The notes: generated from the sequence alone by a model not told the origin. Shown: positions 17,645 to 27,020, counted from the stretch's first letter. The stretch is DNA of 64,000 bases from CAZGRP01 sp964527995 (GCA_964527995.1 CAZGRP010000003.1:1-64000), one strand, 5' to 3'. Numbers and translations are program-made.

Positions 17645-18427
17645 CTAGTTTGTGCCTGACGCTGGCAGGCTGCTGTTCCAGATGTCCGCGTGCAGTTTCC
17701 ACACACCGCTGGCGTCCCGTTTCCAAACGACGAGGTATTTCCCGGAGTCCATCTCCGCCGCCTGTCCCTCTGGCTGCATTTTGAGTGTATAGATACCGAC
17801 TTCGTATGCGGTATTGCCACTGCCCTCCACTGAGACGGTGGTCAAAGTCAGGTCTTCCAAGCCCATCGCCATGCTGCTTTGCATGAAGTTCTGAATGGCT
17901 TCCCTGCCCTGGACCGCCTCGCTGTTCGGCGGCTGCGCCACGGCATTTTCCGTGTAAAGAGCGGCTACGGCCGCGGCGTCGCCCCGATTGAACGCAGCGG
18001 TGAATTCGGCATTTTGCGCCTCGATGGACTTGCGCAGGGTCGTTGCATCCTGTTTCCCCTTCATCTCCACCAACATGACCTCCATCGGCTTGTCGCCCGT
18101 ATTCTGTGGCAAGTGCATGCCAGCGGCTTCCCAGGTGGCCTGCCCTCTCTTCCCAGTGACATCAACGGTTTTGCCGTCCGCTGAAGTGAACCTTACCTGG
18201 CTGTCGCTCAGGAACACGGCGACGCCGGCCGGATGATAGTGCATCACGGATTTTTCACCCGGGCCGTAGGTGATGCGCACCACCCGCACCTGTTCGTTCT
18301 CGAAGACGACTTTGTAGTGCTTCGAATCGACTTGGGTCGGGTCCTGGGCCGATGCTGTTTCCGCAAAAAAGCCGGAAAGCAAGACTGCGAACAGACCGCA
18401 CAGCGGTAAATGAATTCGATGCTTCAT
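17645..18427 (-). CDS. Secreted cupin plus DUF4440/SnoaL two-domain protein
   Basis: About 260 residues from ATG 18427, with AAGGAGGAG upstream; a longer frame to 18508 lacks a ribosome site and would bury the signal peptide. Signal sequence: LPLCGLFAVLLSGFFAETASAQ. A cupin-like half follows (VVRITYGPGEKSVMHYHPAGVAVFL, with an H-Y-H metal-type motif). A second, DUF4440 NTF2-like half comes next (NAEFTAAFNRGDAAAVAALYTENAV, QGREAIQNFM, GVWKLHADIWN). It is likely periplasmic. The fusion of a His-containing cupin with an NTF2 fold suggests binding or turnover of a small molecule; the specificity cannot be read. Confidence 0.8.
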   Translation of the reverse strand: MKHRIHLPLCGLFAVLLSGFFAETASAQDPTQVDSKHYKVVFENEQVRVVRITYGPGEKSVMHYHPAGVAVFLSDSQVRFTSADGKTVDVTGKRGQATWEAAGMHLPQNTGDKPMEVMLVEMKGKQDATTLRKSIEAQNAEFTAAFNRGDAAAVAALYTENAVAQPPNSEAVQGREAIQNFMQSSMAMGLEDLTLTTVSVEGSGNTAYEVGIYTLKMQPEGQAAEMDSGKYLVVWKRDASGVWKLHADIWNSSLPASGTN

Positions 18428-18609
18428 AATGAGGACTCCTCCTTTTGTTTGTGGCGTCCCGAACCGATGTCCCTTCTTTGCAGCCAAGATAGGTAAAAAC
18501 AAGGGCATGGGGATATCACAAAACGGACAAAAGCTGTAAGATTTCGGACAAACCGTGGGAAGGGGGAAATGTTAAGGATGTCAATGAGTGACCACTGCGA
18601 GCGTGCGCA

Positions 18610-18663
18610 GCGAATTCCCTCGCCCCAAGGGAATTTGCCGCTGATGAGACACGCTGAAGCGTG
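18610..18663. repeat. Two adjacent palindromes (REP-like) downstream of hybrid regulator
   Basis: First palindrome: GCGAATTCCCT at 18610-18620 pairs with AGGGAATTTGC at 18628-18638, with a 7-base loop. Second: CACGC-TGAA-GCGTG at 18650-18663. There is no T-run on either side, so a simple intrinsic terminator is unlikely. They resemble extragenic palindromes placed at a 3' end. Confidence 0.55.
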
Positions 18664-18665
18664 CA

Positions 18666-21600
18666 CTACATGCGGCTACTGATGAACGACTTGTTCTCCA
18701 GCAGAACTTCAGAAGGTAGCATGCCGAATTCCTCGCGGAAGGTTTTGGTGAAATAGGCGGGACTGCCAAAGCCGACGAGGTAGGAAATCTCGGCGATGGT
18801 GGCGGAGTTTTGTTCTAGCAGCTGCCGGGCGCGCAGCAGGCGCATGGAGCGGATCACCTGGCTGGGCGTCTGCCCGGTGAGGGCTTTGAGCTTGCGGCGA
18901 AACTGGCGTTCGCTCATGGCGATTTCAGCGCATAGGGCTTCCACCCCGAAAGTTTCATCGCCCATCTCGCGTTCGATCACCTGGCGGACATTTTCGAGAA
19001 AGGCCTGATCAATCGGCGTCACGGTCAACTCCGAGAGAGACAACACGGCCCTTTTGTCCAAACTTGCGATCAGCTTTCTGCGCACCGCGATGAGATTGTG
19101 CACCCGCGCCAGTAGCTCGTCGGACTGGAACGGTTTGATGAGATAATCATCCGCACCTGCCTGAAGGCCAGCGAGCTTGTCTTCCGCGGCGGCCCGGGCG
19201 GTGAGGAGAATGATAGGAATGTGGCTGGTTTTCTGGTCATTCTTGAGTACGCCGCACAATTCGTAGCCGTCCATCTTCGGCATCATCAAATCGCAGATGA
19301 TGAGATCCGGGATCGCTTCCGCGGCCTTTTCGACGCCCTCCTTGCCGTCCGCCGCCTCGAGCACCTCGTAGTCGACGCGCAGGACCGTTCGGACGAAGGC
19401 GCGCATGTCGCGGTTGTCCTCGATCACCAGGACGATGCCGCCGTTCTCCTCGCCCCCTTCACGCGCGTCGGGGACGGACGCCAGGGTTACTTGCTCGAAG
19501 TCGGCAGCCGCTTCTCTTGCCTGTCCCTGCGCGATGACAACCTCGGCGCTTTCCACGGGCAGGGTCACGATAAACGTGGTTCCCTCGCCCTTACGGCTCT
19601 GCACAGAGATGTCACCGCGCTGCAGTTCCACCAGTTCTTTCACCAGGGCCAACCCGATGCCACTGCCGCGCATTTCACTGCCAGAGTCATCCACCTGAAA
19701 AAACCGATCGAAGACCTGTGCAATGTGCTCAGCTGGAATCCCGGCGCCGTTGTCGGCGACTTTGACCACGACGGAAGCAGGGTTTGGTGCGCCTCCGGCC
19801 AACGAAACCGAGAGGCGGACCGCGCCGCCATCGGGTGTGAACTTGAACGCGTTGGACAGCAGGTTGTGGAAGATATTCTCCATCTTGTCGTGATCGAACA
19901 GCATGATCAACGCCTCGCGTCCTGTGCTGAAGCGAACGTTGATATTCTTTGTTTCCGCCAGAGCGTCGTAGGACCTCAGAACGCCACGCAGGAAAGAGAC
20001 CAGGTCTCCTTGGCGCAGGTACAACTCCATTTTCCCGGCGTCGAGTTTCGACAGATCGAGCAGTTGGTTGATGAGTTGCAGCAGGCGCTGGGCGTTGCGC
20101 TGCATCACGCCGAGCATGCGCTGTGACTCCTCATCAGGTAGTTTTTCCATCAACTGCTGCATCGGCCCGATGATCAACGTGAGCGGGGTGCGAAAGTCAT
20201 GGGAAATATTGGCGAAAAAACGCGACTTGAGGTGATTCAACTCGCGCAATTTCTCTCCTTCTATCCGTTCCAGGTGCAGGCGGCTTTTCAAGCGCAGACG
20301 ATTCATCTCGTAGCGTCGGACGCCGTAGAGGAGACCGAAGGCCGCCAGGCCGTAAAGGGAGTAAGCCCACCAGGTCTTCCAGGGCGGCGGGCTGATATGA
20401 ATCGCCAACCTGGCCCCCTGTTCATTCCAGACCCCGTCATTGTTACTGCCCTTTACTTGGAAGAGGTAATCACCCGCCGGCAGATTGGTATAAGTGGCCT
20501 GGCGGTGTGTTCCAGATAGAATCCAGCGGTTATCAAATCCCCACATACGATAGGCGTATTGATTTCGCGTTGGCGCCGAGAAATCCAAAGAAGAAAACTC
20601 TAAAGTGATCACATTTTCCCGGTACGAAAGATTCACAAGCTTCTTATGGGTGATCAGACTATCCAGGATTTGCGGATGGGTTTTCGGTGAAATCACCTGA
20701 TTGAAAAGACGCAAACCGGTGAGCACCACTCTCGGGATGTGGGGATTGTCGACTATGTTTTCGGGGGAAAAATAATTCAGCCCTTTAATGCCACCAAAAA
20801 ACATCTCGCCTGATTGACTCAGAAAATAAGCGCCGGTGTTGAACTCATTGCTTTGCAGCCCGTCGCTGACATCAAAGTTGCGGAACTCTCTTGTGGCCGG
20901 GTTAAAGCGCGATAAGCCCCTGTTCGTGCTCAACCAGAGATTACCTGCCTTGTCGGGCAGCGCTGCATAGACCACATTATTGGGCAGTCCATCTGCTTCG
21001 GTCAGTGCACGAAAGGTTTCCTCCTGGCGGTCGAATCGGTTCAATCCGCCACCGGCGGTTCCTAACCATAGAATATCCGGGAGGCTGGGATCTGGCGTGA
21101 TGGACAACACTACATTATTAGAGAGACTGTTGGCATCGATAGGATCATATCGAAGATAGCGAAAGACTTCGTTTTTCGGATCAAAGCGGGCCAGACCATC
21201 GTCTGTGGCCAACCAAAAAATACCGGTCGGATCCTGATAGACGGCAGTTACGGGCACGAAGCGTGTGGCCGGGTTTTGCCTGTATCTGAAATGGGTAAAC
21301 TTGCCGTCCGTTTCGTTATACCGGCTGAAAAAGTTTTCGCTTGCCACCCAGATGTGCCCCTCCGTGTCCAGAAAAACCCGATAAGCGACTTTTTCCTTCA
21401 AACCGCTGCCGAGGGTAAAATGGCGGTACTTTTTAGTTTTTGGATTGTAGCGGTAAACACCCTCGAACCCGGCAAGCCAGATGAAGCCACTGCTATCCTG
21501 CAGCATGGACCAGGAGCCGGTGTTGCCAAAATCTTCCGGATGTTCGGAATCGGTCTCGAAACTTTTCAGCTCGTCCGTGCTGCGGTTCCAGCGGTACAGC

Positions 21601-22793
21601 ACGTCGGCGCTGATCCAAAGGATCCCTTCCCGATCCTCCATCAATGCGGTGATGCTGAATCGGTCGATACGTGACGGGAAATCGCGTGGCCGAAGATAGG
21701 TAAAAAAACGATCCGCCTTGGGATCGTAACGGTTCAACCCGTAACCATTGGTGCCAATCCAGAACACACCGGAGCGATCACGGAAAAGACGGGTGAGGTT
21801 GTTGCTGCTCAGTGAAAGGGGACTCATCTTTTCGCTTCGAATAGACTGAAATTGTTGTCGCGCAGGATCAAAAATCATCAGCTCGTCGGGCGTGGCAAGC
21901 CACAAACGGCCGGTCTCGTCTCCTTCGATATCCAGGACCGTGCCCCAGCCGCGACGATAGGTGCGAAAATGGTGGGGGAACGACTCGATGGCTCCGGTCT
22001 CAGGCTGCAACCGGTTCAAACCGGATATCGTGCCGGCCCAAATGCTGCCATTCTTGCTCTGATACAGGGAGGTGACGCGGGAGTCCATAAAACCGCCTTT
22101 GCTACCTTCTTCTAAGAAATAATGGACAAATACAGGAAATGGCTGGGCGTCGCCCGGGGTAAAACGATTGAGCCCATTTGCTGTCCCAATCCACAAGTCA
22201 CCCCGCTTATCGACGAGCAGGGCTTCAATAAAATCATCACTGATACTTTGGGGCTTTTCCGGGTCATGGAAGAACTTTTCAAAATATGGTTGAGAACGCT
22301 CTGCCTCGCCGGCTGCCAGGCGGTTGAGACCGTTGCTGGTTCCGATCCACAAAGCGCCGCTGCTGTCCTCGGCGATAGAATTGATGCGATTGCTGCTGAT
22401 ACTCCCGGGAATTTCAGAAGACTGGGAATAGCGTCGGAAATAACCACTGGTGGGATCGAGACGGTTCAACCCGCCCTCGCGAGTTCCAATCCAGATGTAG
22501 CCTCGGCTGTCTTCAAACAGCGCGGTAATATAGTTGTTCGAGATGCTGTTGCTATCCGAGGGGACATTTTTGTAGACGGCAAAGCCGTAGCCGTCATACC
22601 GGTTCAGGCCATCCTTGGTGCCGATCCAGATGAACCCTTGCCGGTCCTGCAACAGGGCGAAGACCGCGTTCTGCGACAGGCCGTCGTCGATGGTCAGGTG
22701 CCTGAAACGGAGTGGTAGTTCCTGCGCCGGCGCATTCGGCGGCAGAAGAGTCATCCCCAAGATGACCAGAACATTCGCTATTTGAAGCTTCAT
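18666..22793 (-). CDS. Hybrid two-component system protein (Reg_prop sensor, kinase, receiver, AraC)
   Basis: 1375 residues carrying a whole signalling pathway. It starts with a signal peptide (1-24). Two propellers of Reg_prop repeats follow (recurrent GFIWIGTKDGLNRYD-type blocks), then a Y_Y_Y domain (QYAYRMWGFDNRWILSG, GDYLFQVKGSNNDGVW) and one membrane helix (WWAYSLYGLAAFGLLYG). The kinase core has phospho-His 865 in NISHDFRTPL, and the ATPase has DNGAGIP and GSGIGLALVKEL. The receiver has phospho-Asp 1168 in CDLMMPKMDGYE and Lys in LIKPF. A C-terminal AraC helix-turn-helix domain ends the protein. In Bacteroidetes such proteins control polysaccharide uptake loci; none is adjacent here. 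The start codon overlaps the stop of a 23-codon upstream frame. Confidence 0.95.
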   Translation of the reverse strand: MKLQIANVLVILGMTLLPPNAPAQELPLRFRHLTIDDGLSQNAVFALLQDRQGFIWIGTKDGLNRYDGYGFAVYKNVPSDSNSISNNYITALFEDSRGYIWIGTREGGLNRLDPTSGYFRRYSQSSEIPGSISSNRINSIAEDSSGALWIGTSNGLNRLAAGEAERSQPYFEKFFHDPEKPQSISDDFIEALLVDKRGDLWIGTANGLNRFTPGDAQPFPVFVHYFLEEGSKGGFMDSRVTSLYQSKNGSIWAGTISGLNRLQPETGAIESFPHHFRTYRRGWGTVLDIEGDETGRLWLATPDELMIFDPARQQFQSIRSEKMSPLSLSSNNLTRLFRDRSGVFWIGTNGYGLNRYDPKADRFFTYLRPRDFPSRIDRFSITALMEDREGILWISADVLYRWNRSTDELKSFETDSEHPEDFGNTGSWSMLQDSSGFIWLAGFEGVYRYNPKTKKYRHFTLGSGLKEKVAYRVFLDTEGHIWVASENFFSRYNETDGKFTHFRYRQNPATRFVPVTAVYQDPTGIFWLATDDGLARFDPKNEVFRYLRYDPIDANSLSNNVVLSITPDPSLPDILWLGTAGGGLNRFDRQEETFRALTEADGLPNNVVYAALPDKAGNLWLSTNRGLSRFNPATREFRNFDVSDGLQSNEFNTGAYFLSQSGEMFFGGIKGLNYFSPENIVDNPHIPRVVLTGLRLFNQVISPKTHPQILDSLITHKKLVNLSYRENVITLEFSSLDFSAPTRNQYAYRMWGFDNRWILSGTHRQATYTNLPAGDYLFQVKGSNNDGVWNEQGARLAIHISPPPWKTWWAYSLYGLAAFGLLYGVRRYEMNRLRLKSRLHLERIEGEKLRELNHLKSRFFANISHDFRTPLTLIIGPMQQLMEKLPDEESQRMLGVMQRNAQRLLQLINQLLDLSKLDAGKMELYLRQGDLVSFLRGVLRSYDALAETKNINVRFSTGREALIMLFDHDKMENIFHNLLSNAFKFTPDGGAVRLSVSLAGGAPNPASVVVKVADNGAGIPAEHIAQVFDRFFQVDDSGSEMRGSGIGLALVKELVELQRGDISVQSRKGEGTTFIVTLPVESAEVVIAQGQAREAAADFEQVTLASVPDAREGGEENGGIVLVIEDNRDMRAFVRTVLRVDYEVLEAADGKEGVEKAAEAIPDLIICDLMMPKMDGYELCGVLKNDQKTSHIPIILLTARAAAEDKLAGLQAGADDYLIKPFQSDELLARVHNLIAVRRKLIASLDKRAVLSLSELTVTPIDQAFLENVRQVIEREMGDETFGVEALCAEIAMSERQFRRKLKALTGQTPSQVIRSMRLLRARQLLEQNSATIAEISYLVGFGSPAYFTKTFREEFGMLPSEVLLENKSFISSRM

Positions 22794-22861
22794 CTTGTCA
22801 TCTTAGCTGTTCTGGGCGGGTTCCCCAAAATGCGATAGTGGAACAACGTCTTACCGATCAT
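22790..22861 (-). pseudogene. Kinase N-terminal stub, now a 23-codon leader frame
   Basis: With GGAGG 8 bases before its ATG at 22861, the frame begins MIGKTLFHYRIL, the conserved opening of the array kinases (MIGKTILHYKIL). It departs from homology after 12 codons (GNPPRTAKMTR) and stops at a TGA overlapping the ATG of the hybrid regulator. It is best read as the intact start of a kinase gene whose remainder was replaced. Because stop and start overlap, its translation could be coupled to the regulator. Confidence 0.65.
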
Positions 22862-23030
22862 ACCGAATGCCTCCGCATTCGCCGAGACGGCCTGGCGAGC
22901 TTGGACTGTCTTCATGCGGCACATTTCATCCTTGCCGGCGATCAACCACGCTTCGCTGTTTCCAACACGAAGCGGCTGGATGCCTCCGGCAGCGCGCAGC
23001 ACCAGTCCGGGCCAAGGCGAGAGAAAAAAA

Positions 23031-23134
23031 CCGGTAGCGCTGGTATCAAATCGCTTCCTCATCGACAAAGGCCACGCTCTTTTGCCGATTTGGATCGTTA
23101 ACCTCAGGAATTCCTGGAAATCCAGCGCTACCGG
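23031..23134. repeat. 13-bp inverted-repeat element, 104 bp
   Basis: CCGGTAGCGCTGG at 23031-23043 and its exact reverse complement CCAGCGCTACCGG at 23122-23134 bound 78 bp. That interior contains a 12-bp perfect palindrome CAGGAATTCCTG (23105-23116). There is no coding content. It could be a miniature inverted-repeat element or a foldback RNA. No target-site duplication is obvious. Confidence 0.55.
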
Positions 23135-23147
23135 ATCACCAGCCAAA

Positions 23148-23169
23148 GGACGGCGGTCCGCCGCCGTCC
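23148..23169 (-). terminator. GC hairpin, possible terminator of M28 peptidase gene
   Basis: GGACGGCGG-TCCG-CCGCCGTCC, a perfect 9-bp stem with a tetraloop. It is followed on the minus strand by only a short T stretch (TTTGG). It lies about 210 bp beyond the stop of the leftward peptidase gene, so it is weak as an intrinsic terminator. Confidence 0.35.
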
Positions 23170-23375
23170 TGGGAAAAGACCGGATGCATCTCGGTTCGAC
23201 AGGCCAAACTCACAGAGCCAGGTGAGCAGGCGTGGAGTTTTGGATGCGTCGGCCTCAAGGTGATCGCGATCCCACGCAAACAGCACAGCGGCGGCAAACT
23301 GTGAAGGAGAATTGTGCGTCCATTCTCGTGCGAACCATGAATCTGTTCAAAACCAAGCTGCCACTCACACCCGAG

Positions 23376-25664
23376 CTAACGGACCGCGGCCTCCAGATCG
23401 GCGGCCGCCGAATCAATCAACGAAGCCATATCCGCAACCACAGCGGCCACTCGGCCAATCTGCATGTCGGCTTCTTTCCACTTCTTCTGTTCGATGGCTT
23501 CGCGCACTGCCGGGAGCGTCTTGACGCCATACCCGGTGTAGAAGCCGGGAGCATAAATCTGATGTTTGAACCACGGCCTGCCGGGTAGCCCCTCTCTTGT
23601 CGTCAGCTTCCGCTCGCTTTGCAGGAGCTTCTGATTCAGCCCGGACGGTACGGGTTGACCGGACTGTCGAAATCGAGACACGGCCTTGGCATAGCGATCA
23701 GCGCTGCGGGTCAAGGCATCGACGGCGTTTTCCAGCGGCGCAAAATTCAGATGAGGGGGTACCTCCTCCCTGGAAGGAGGAACGAATGTCTTCTTCGGGT
23801 CCGCGGTCGCGGTGAACACGCCCTCGTCGATCTCTTTGTTGCGCTCGATTGCTTTTGCGCGAGTGGTCTCGAGAAGCTGCTCCAGGTCGCGGACGTAGCC
23901 ACCAACGGTTTCAGCGAATTCGGTGAAGTCGTACGGCAGAAGGTCGGCGTCTGCGAAGCGCAACACCGCCGTCCCCGCAGTCTGGGCCAACGCCCGGCCG
24001 TACACAAAGGACGTGTCGGAGAAATGCGTGTACCAGTAGAAGTCGTCGTAGATGGAGTGGTAGATGCCGCCGCCGTCCTCGCCGCCATAGCCAAGGTTGA
24101 TTGAAGCGACACCGAGATGGTCAAGGAACGCCGTATAATCGGAACCCGACCCGAGGGCGAAGATCTTCAGATCGGAGCGCCGGCGAATCTCTTGCCGTTC
24201 TTTATCGGATTTGGCCGAACGGATTTGCCGCAGTTGACTGCGTTTCCAGACCGAGACCTTGGTTTCTGGGTCAGTGATCTCACGAGCGATCGCGTTGACG
24301 AACTTTTGCAGCGTGTGGGAACCGGCGGCGCGCAGGTAGCCTCTGCTGTTGGTGTCCGAATTGATGTAGAGAGCGGCATGCTCGCGGAGTTCATCGGCAT
24401 GTGCCTCGGCCCATTCGGTCGAGCCAAGCAGTCCCGGTTCCTCGCCGTCCCAGGCGCAGTAGATGATCGTTCGCTTTGGCCGCCATCCTTTCTTCAGAAG
24501 GATGCCGAAGGCGCGGGCCTCCTCCAGGAGTGGAACGAGGCCGGAGACAGGATCCTGCGCACCGTTCACCCAGGCATCGTGATGGTTGCCACGAATGACC
24601 CACTCGTCCGGGTACGTCGAACCTGGGATCTTGGCGACAACGTCGTAGATCGGTTTGATGTCCCAGTTGGACTTCACCTTAAGGTGCACTTTGGCCGGCC
24701 CAGGCCCGATGTGATAGGTGATGGGCAGGGCGCCACGCCAGCCGGTCGGCGCCACAGGTCCGCCGAGGGCGCTGAGCAGCGGTTGGGCGTCGCCGTAAGA
24801 GATCGGCAGCACCGGGATCGGTGCGAAAGTCTTGACGTCACGGCGGGCCAGACGTTTCACCTTCTTCGTGGCTCCAACACCGGGCGTCAGTGGATCGCCG
24901 GGATAGCGAGGCATATCCATGACGCTGCCGCGCTGCACTCCCTGCTGCGGCCGCCACGGCCCTTGAGGAAAGGTATCGCCCCGAAAATAGCCGTCTTCGC
25001 GCGGGTCGGAGTAAAGGATGCAGCCGACGGCACCATGCTCGGCCGCAACCTTGGGCTTGATGCCGCGCCAGGAGCGCCCGTAACGGGCGATGACGATCGC
25101 CCCCTTCACGGAAATGCCCAATCGTTCGAGCTGTTCGTAGTCCTCTGGAATACCGTAGTTGACGTAGACAAGGGGTGCGGTCACGTCCCCGTCTATCGAG
25201 TAGGCATTGTAGGTCGGCAATTGTTCTTGCCGCTGCCCCGATGTTGGATCGACTGCGACCACCGTCTCCCGAAGTTTGGCCACGTATTTCTTCGGGGCCA
25301 CCATCTCCACCGTCCTTTCGCGGGGGGTGGGAAAAAGCACCTCGAAGGTCTCGATGTGGGCGTCAAGACCCCATTCCTTGAACTTCGAAAGAATCCACTC
25401 CGCGTTGTCCCGGTCGTAGGGAGAACCCAGATGATGCGGCCGTGCCGACAGCCGCTTCATGTATTCTCGTAGAAGGCGAGGATCGGGAATCGCCTGGAAT
25501 TCTTTCTCCCAGTTGCGGTCCACGTCCCTGCCGGGCGAAGCAAGCGCGGGAGAAGACACGGCGGCGCCGGTGACCCCGGACCACAATGTGCGATTCGTTT
25601 GAGGTTGAGCAACTGCGTTGGCGAAGGTAGATGTCAGTACCGTCAGCATGAAAAGAAGTCTCAT
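23376..25664 (-). CDS. Secreted M28 metallopeptidase, glutamate carboxypeptidase II-like
   Basis: About 762 residues from ATG 25664 (GGAGGAAG close upstream). A signal peptide (MRLLFMLTVLTSTFANAVAQ) is followed by a PA domain (VKGAIVIARYGRSWRGIKPK), the M28 catalytic domain and a transferrin-receptor-like dimerisation domain. Two-zinc ligands are visible: NHHDAWVNGAQDP (His, Asp), DGEEPGLLGSTEW (general-base Glu and ligand Glu), INSDTNSRG (Asp) and YHSIYDDFYW (His). The layout matches N-acetylated-alpha-linked acidic dipeptidases, which trim C-terminal acidic residues from peptides. Expected location is periplasmic or surface. Confidence 0.93.
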   Translation of the reverse strand: MRLLFMLTVLTSTFANAVAQPQTNRTLWSGVTGAAVSSPALASPGRDVDRNWEKEFQAIPDPRLLREYMKRLSARPHHLGSPYDRDNAEWILSKFKEWGLDAHIETFEVLFPTPRERTVEMVAPKKYVAKLRETVVAVDPTSGQRQEQLPTYNAYSIDGDVTAPLVYVNYGIPEDYEQLERLGISVKGAIVIARYGRSWRGIKPKVAAEHGAVGCILYSDPREDGYFRGDTFPQGPWRPQQGVQRGSVMDMPRYPGDPLTPGVGATKKVKRLARRDVKTFAPIPVLPISYGDAQPLLSALGGPVAPTGWRGALPITYHIGPGPAKVHLKVKSNWDIKPIYDVVAKIPGSTYPDEWVIRGNHHDAWVNGAQDPVSGLVPLLEEARAFGILLKKGWRPKRTIIYCAWDGEEPGLLGSTEWAEAHADELREHAALYINSDTNSRGYLRAAGSHTLQKFVNAIAREITDPETKVSVWKRSQLRQIRSAKSDKERQEIRRRSDLKIFALGSGSDYTAFLDHLGVASINLGYGGEDGGGIYHSIYDDFYWYTHFSDTSFVYGRALAQTAGTAVLRFADADLLPYDFTEFAETVGGYVRDLEQLLETTRAKAIERNKEIDEGVFTATADPKKTFVPPSREEVPPHLNFAPLENAVDALTRSADRYAKAVSRFRQSGQPVPSGLNQKLLQSERKLTTREGLPGRPWFKHQIYAPGFYTGYGVKTLPAVREAIEQKKWKEADMQIGRVAAVVADMASLIDSAAADLEAAVR

Positions 25665-26181
25665 CGCTTCCTCCACTCTTTGATCGATTCCGGCTGCTTC
25701 AGCAGGCTGGATACATCTTCTCGGCGGGAAGGCGGGATGATCCGACAGCGAGCGCTCGTCGAGAGAGCGAGCACAGTGTGCGCGCGTAGCCGGCACGAGG
25801 TAGAAGCAAGAGGATCATTGATCCCATCCCGGTGGAGTCTTGCCTGGGAAATGGCGGCCCCCTACAATCGCCACGCTTCAGGGGAGGGAAGCCAGGGCCC
25901 GACTGCCCAAAATCACGGCTCCGTGGCAAGGGCACAGCCGAATAGATCACGGCAATGACGTGTTTGAAGGGGAGAAACGAGCGCTCAGCATAAGCCAACA
26001 AGAAATGCCGGCGTGGTATTCCAGCAGGGCCTACATGAGGAGTTGCCTGCCGCCTCCATCAAGGCGCACGTGTAAGGCTCTACAAGGTCCGATCCCCGTC
26101 CTGTGAAGATATCGCTTTTGAGTGAAATGTCAAGTAAAAAATGGAGATAGCAACAGCCACGCGCTCTGGCCAGCGGCAGCC
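25665..26181. other. 517-bp intergenic leader with distant promoter
   Basis: There is no convincing gene here. A sigma-70-like promoter at 26106-26133 points left toward the M28 gene, leaving an untranslated leader of roughly 435 nt. Open frames inside it are short and unlike any family. A small RNA or leader peptide cannot be excluded. Confidence 0.5.
26106..26133 (-). promoter_or_regulatory. Sigma-70 promoter toward M28 peptidase
   Basis: On the minus strand a perfect -35 TTGACA, 16 bases, then TATCTT as -10. It lies just past the end of trmI, with a T-rich stretch immediately upstream. Confidence 0.55.
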
Positions 26182-27009
26182 TCACCCTGCCTGGTCAACC
26201 GCCTCGCTGCCCGACTCCTGCAAACGCACCAGCCGGCGAGCGAAGGTGAGAAATCCGGTATGCCCAATCATCTGATGTTCCGGGCGCACGCTCATGCCTT
26301 CGACGTTCCAGTGTCGCATCAGGATCTCCATCGACTCGATGTGGGCAAAGCCCTTGCTCTGGCGTAGGGCATCCACGACCATCTTGAGTTGAATCGTCGT
26401 CGGCACATACCCCATGAAGATGCCGCCGGGACGCAGGGCCTCGACGGCATGCCCCACCACACGCCATGGTTCGGAGAGGTCGAGCAACACCCGGTCGACG
26501 CCGCGCTCATCGATGCCCTCGTAGATGTCCTGAACCTTGACGATGTGGTTGGGCATCGGGCCGAGAAAAGTTTCCACATTCTCGTGTGCCCGGAGAGCGA
26601 ACTCCTCGCGGGTCTCATAGCTCACCACCTGCCCTTCGGGTCCCACCACTCGCAACAACGCCATGGCCAGGGCGCCGCTGCCAAAGCCGGCTTCTACCAC
26701 TTTGGCTCCCGGAAAGAGATCAGCCCACATCAGCAGCACGCCGATATCCTTCGGGTACATGACCGTGGCGCCACGCGGCATCTTTACGATGTTTTCGGCG
26801 ATGGTGGGTCGAAAAACCTGGAAGACCGCGCCTAGCTGGGTACGCATCTCAAACCCTTCGCTGCGACCGATGATGTCGTCGTGAAGCAGAATGTTGCCGC
26901 GAATGTCCGTTCGCCCACCGCGGCGCAGGCGGCTCCAGTAGATGCGCTCCTTGCGGTCGACGAAGATGACCGGGTCCCCCTCTTCGAGGATTCCATTCCG
27001 AGTACTGAT
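26182..27009 (-). CDS. trmI: tRNA (adenine-N1)-methyltransferase TrmI
   Basis: Makes m1A58 in the tRNA T-loop with SAM. The Rossmann core has VVEAGFGSGALAMAL (SAM loop), YETREEFALRAHENV and LLDLSEPWRV, and ends MIGHTGFLTFARR as in the family. Conserved sequence (GDPVIFVDRKERIYWSRL ... NILLHDDIIGRSEGFEM) continues 50 residues upstream of the first ATG. The gene therefore really begins near 27009. There AGGAGG (27017-27022) is followed after 7 bases by ATC, and no ATG, GTG or TTG exists in frame between it and residue 55. With the ATC start the protein is 275 residues, normal for TrmI. The site overlaps the stop of thiI, so the pair is an operon. Confidence 0.88.
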   Translation of the reverse strand: MSTRNGILEEGDPVIFVDRKERIYWSRLRRGGRTDIRGNILLHDDIIGRSEGFEMRTQLGAVFQVFRPTIAENIVKMPRGATVMYPKDIGVLLMWADLFPGAKVVEAGFGSGALAMALLRVVGPEGQVVSYETREEFALRAHENVETFLGPMPNHIVKVQDIYEGIDERGVDRVLLDLSEPWRVVGHAVEALRPGGIFMGYVPTTIQLKMVVDALRQSKGFAHIESMEILMRHWNVEGMSVRPEHQMIGHTGFLTFARRLVRLQESGSEAVDQAG

Positions 27010-27020
27010 CGCGCTACCTC

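Larger units (their letters stand above)
22862..23375. other. Gene-free stretch with palindromes
   Basis: About 510 bp without a credible gene on either strand. It contains the inverted-repeat element at 23031-23134 and a perfect 9-bp GC-rich hairpin at 23148-23169. Reading frames through it lack family signals. Confidence 0.6.

Noticed and set aside
24117..25472. 451-codon open frame on the plus strand
   Set aside because: It is antisense to the M28 peptidase with full zinc site; no independent support.
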